Shown: one piece after another, positions 5,855 through 6,869 of the stretch
Layout of the letters: each line of letters begins with the position of its first letter
Numbering within the stretch: the stretch's first letter is position 1
Origin: Bacilli bacterium
GTDB taxonomy: Bacteria; Bacillota_I; Bacilli_A; RF39; UBA660
Direction: 5' to 3'
NCBI GenBank assembly: GCA_017461465.1
Contig: JAFTYN010000045.1
Coordinates: forward strand, 1 to 6,869
DNA length: 6,869 nucleotides
The notes under the pieces: model-generated
Told to the model about the DNA's origin: nothing
The model's input: the letters and a program-made list of their open reading frames with translations, nothing else
Database searches by the model: none
Position numbers and translations under genes: made by a program

Positions 5855-5863
5855 ATTATAACA
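5855..5863 (-). promoter_or_regulatory. Extended -10 promoter of zinc-ribbon/GT2 operon
   Basis: The minus strand reads TGTTATAAT. No good -35 exists at 16-18 bp (that region is the upstream gene's terminator hairpin), so the promoter would rely on the extended -10. Predicted leader is about 20 bases and contains the SD complement at 5839-5843. Confidence 0.6.
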
Positions 5864-5864
5864 T

Positions 5865-5891
5865 AAAAAAAGTACTAATAACTAGTACTTT
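5865..5891 (-). terminator. Terminator of the GT4 gene
   Basis: A 9-bp perfect stem (5869-5877 with 5883-5891) with a 5-base loop is followed on the minus strand by a seven-T tract. It lies 8 bases past the GT4 stop codon at 5900-5902 and isolates that gene from the zinc-ribbon/GT2 operon. Confidence 0.85.
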
Positions 5892-5899
5892 ATTATTTA

Positions 5900-6869
5900 T
5901 TATTTATTATTCGAAAGTAAATCAAGCCATTTTTTCTTAACATTTGCTAATAAATATTTTTGACAATTATTATAAGCTTCTTTACCATAGGCTTGTAATT
6001 TATCTTTATCTTTTAGTAGTTTCACTATAAGTTTTGCCATTTTTTCTTTATCTCTATTTGAAATAAGCAATTCTTTATTTTCGATAATTTGTTTAGCACC
6101 ACTAGCGCTATCAAAAGCTATACATGGTATACCATAACTATTAGCTTCAATTAAAACTAGCCCAAATGATTCAGTTAAAGAAGTCATAACATATAAAGAA
6201 GAGTCTAACATTACTTTTTTAATTTCACCTTGGCTTAAATAACCACATAATTTAATATTTTCTTTTAAATCTAAGGATTCTATTTTATTAGTAATATCAT
6301 TTTTTAATTTTCCATCACCAACTAAATTTAGGTGGACATTTGGAATATCTTTCTTCACTATACCAATTATTTCAATTAAATCTTCAAAAGCTTTTTCTTT
6401 AGAAAATCTACCTACTGAAACTAAATTATAATTAGTATTATATTTAGGCTTATCATAAATATTATCAATTACATTAGGTATATATAAACATTTAGTATCG
6501 CCTATTTTATTTTTATAAAATTCTTTTAAATCTTCAGATACCACAACAAAATAATCAATATTTTTTAAAGAAGTTACTACCTTTTTAATATACCTAGAAT
6601 TATTATTATGATGATTATGTTCTGTTGCAATCTTAATAATCTTATCTTTAGCATACTTCCCTACTAATTTATTATGAAAGTCTCTAGTAGTTATGATGTA
6701 ATCACTATTAATACTTTTTATAATTTTTATATTTTCACTATATTTAAGCATCAATAATTTAGCATTTTTAAATAAATATTTAACTATTGATATAAGTTTT
6801 AGTTTCTTAATAGAATCCTTTAATTCTTCTTTATATGGTCTATCATTAATTAAATACTTTATCTTTACT
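5900..6869 (-). CDS. Family 4 glycosyltransferase, 5' end outside window
   Basis: The minus-strand frame is open from its TAA stop to the right edge (322 visible residues; residue numbers here count from the edge). It should transfer a sugar from a nucleotide-sugar donor in exopolysaccharide or surface-glycan synthesis, in the cytosol. A TTG/ATG pair near 6749-6754 is not the real start: 38 further in-frame codons upstream continue naturally into the GT4 acceptor domain, and no SD precedes it. The visible part covers the end of the N-terminal Rossmann domain (ITTRDFHN near 58-65 and an Asn/His-rich stretch near 83-90) and the whole C-terminal donor-binding domain. That domain starts at LVSVGRFSKEK (about 149-159) and carries LVGDGKL and the EX7E motif of retaining GT4 enzymes, ESFGLVLIE (Glu233 and Glu241). 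A typical family member is about 350-400 residues, so roughly 30-80 residues are missing. Specificity cannot be read. Confidence 0.92.
   Translation of the reverse strand, partial: VKIKYLINDRPYKEELKDSIKKLKLISIVKYLFKNAKLLMLKYSENIKIIKSINSDYIITTRDFHNKLVGKYAKDKIIKIATEHNHHNNNSRYIKKVVTSLKNIDYFVVVSEDLKEFYKNKIGDTKCLYIPNVIDNIYDKPKYNTNYNLVSVGRFSKEKAFEDLIEIIGIVKKDIPNVHLNLVGDGKLKNDITNKIESLDLKENIKLCGYLSQGEIKKVMLDSSLYVMTSLTESFGLVLIEANSYGIPCIAFDSASGAKQIIENKELLISNRDKEKMAKLIVKLLKDKDKLQAYGKEAYNNCQKYLLANVKKKWLDLLSNNK

Noticed and set aside
6749..6754. TTG or ATG as start of the GT4 gene
   Set aside because: The frame is open for 38 more codons to the window edge, those residues fit the GT4 N-terminal domain, and no SD precedes the site.
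1..6869. Recoding of TGA to Trp (mycoplasma-like code)
   Set aside because: All seven genes read through in the standard code, Trp codons checked are TGG, and no in-frame TGA interrupts conserved domains.
1..6869. CRISPR array, insertion sequence, phage or toxin-antitoxin module
   Set aside because: No spaced direct repeats, transposase or integrase motifs, or small paired genes were found on either strand.

Overview
The window is AT-rich, with densely packed genes and short intergenic gaps. Its strong SD sequences, sigma-A-like promoters (TTGACA/TATAAT, often with an extended -10 TGnTATAAT) and hairpin/T-tract terminators point to a low-GC Firmicute or a related deep Bacilli/Clostridia lineage. 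Trp is read from TGG and no TGA stop is used among the seven genes (six TAA, one TAG), so nothing suggests mycoplasma-style recoding. The superoxide reductase suggests an anaerobe or microaerophile. The precise taxon cannot be read from the sequence; an uncultured gut Bacilli lineage is a guess.

Layout, left to right. A minus-strand tRNA-Glu(CUC) with its own promoter and terminator opens the window. Divergently transcribed from it is a plus-strand membrane protein with a zinc ribbon and an unknown extracellular domain. Convergent with that, and sharing a bidirectional terminator, is a polytopic membrane protein ending in an ER-type (SipW-like, Ser/His) signal peptidase domain. Next on the minus strand are an unrecognised 295-residue protein with a metallopeptidase-like but apparently inactivated motif, and a complete two-iron superoxide reductase (desulfoferrodoxin). 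Each has its own promoter and terminator. A minus-strand tRNA-Met follows.

The right-hand third is surface-glycan related. A two-gene unit comprises a zinc ribbon/DUF2628-like membrane protein overlapping, by 8 bases, a 574-residue family-2 glycosyltransferase with a long C-terminal extension. Beyond a terminator lies a family-4 glycosyltransferase whose reading frame stays open to the right edge of the window, so it is a 3' fragment of a longer gene.

Except for the zinc-ribbon/GT2 pair, genes appear to be transcribed singly. Most promoters sit directly against, or inside, the terminator or coding end of the preceding gene. I found no CRISPR array, insertion sequence, phage gene or obvious new multi-gene defence system. 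The points most worth a second look are: an 8-base motif found only around the superoxide reductase and its neighbour; the C-terminal domain of the GT2 protein; the fused polytopic/SipW-type peptidase; the degenerate peptidase-like protein; and a tRNA-Glu lacking the near-universal U55. No stretch longer than 300 bases lacks a gene; the longest gaps are about 120 bases and hold promoters and terminators.
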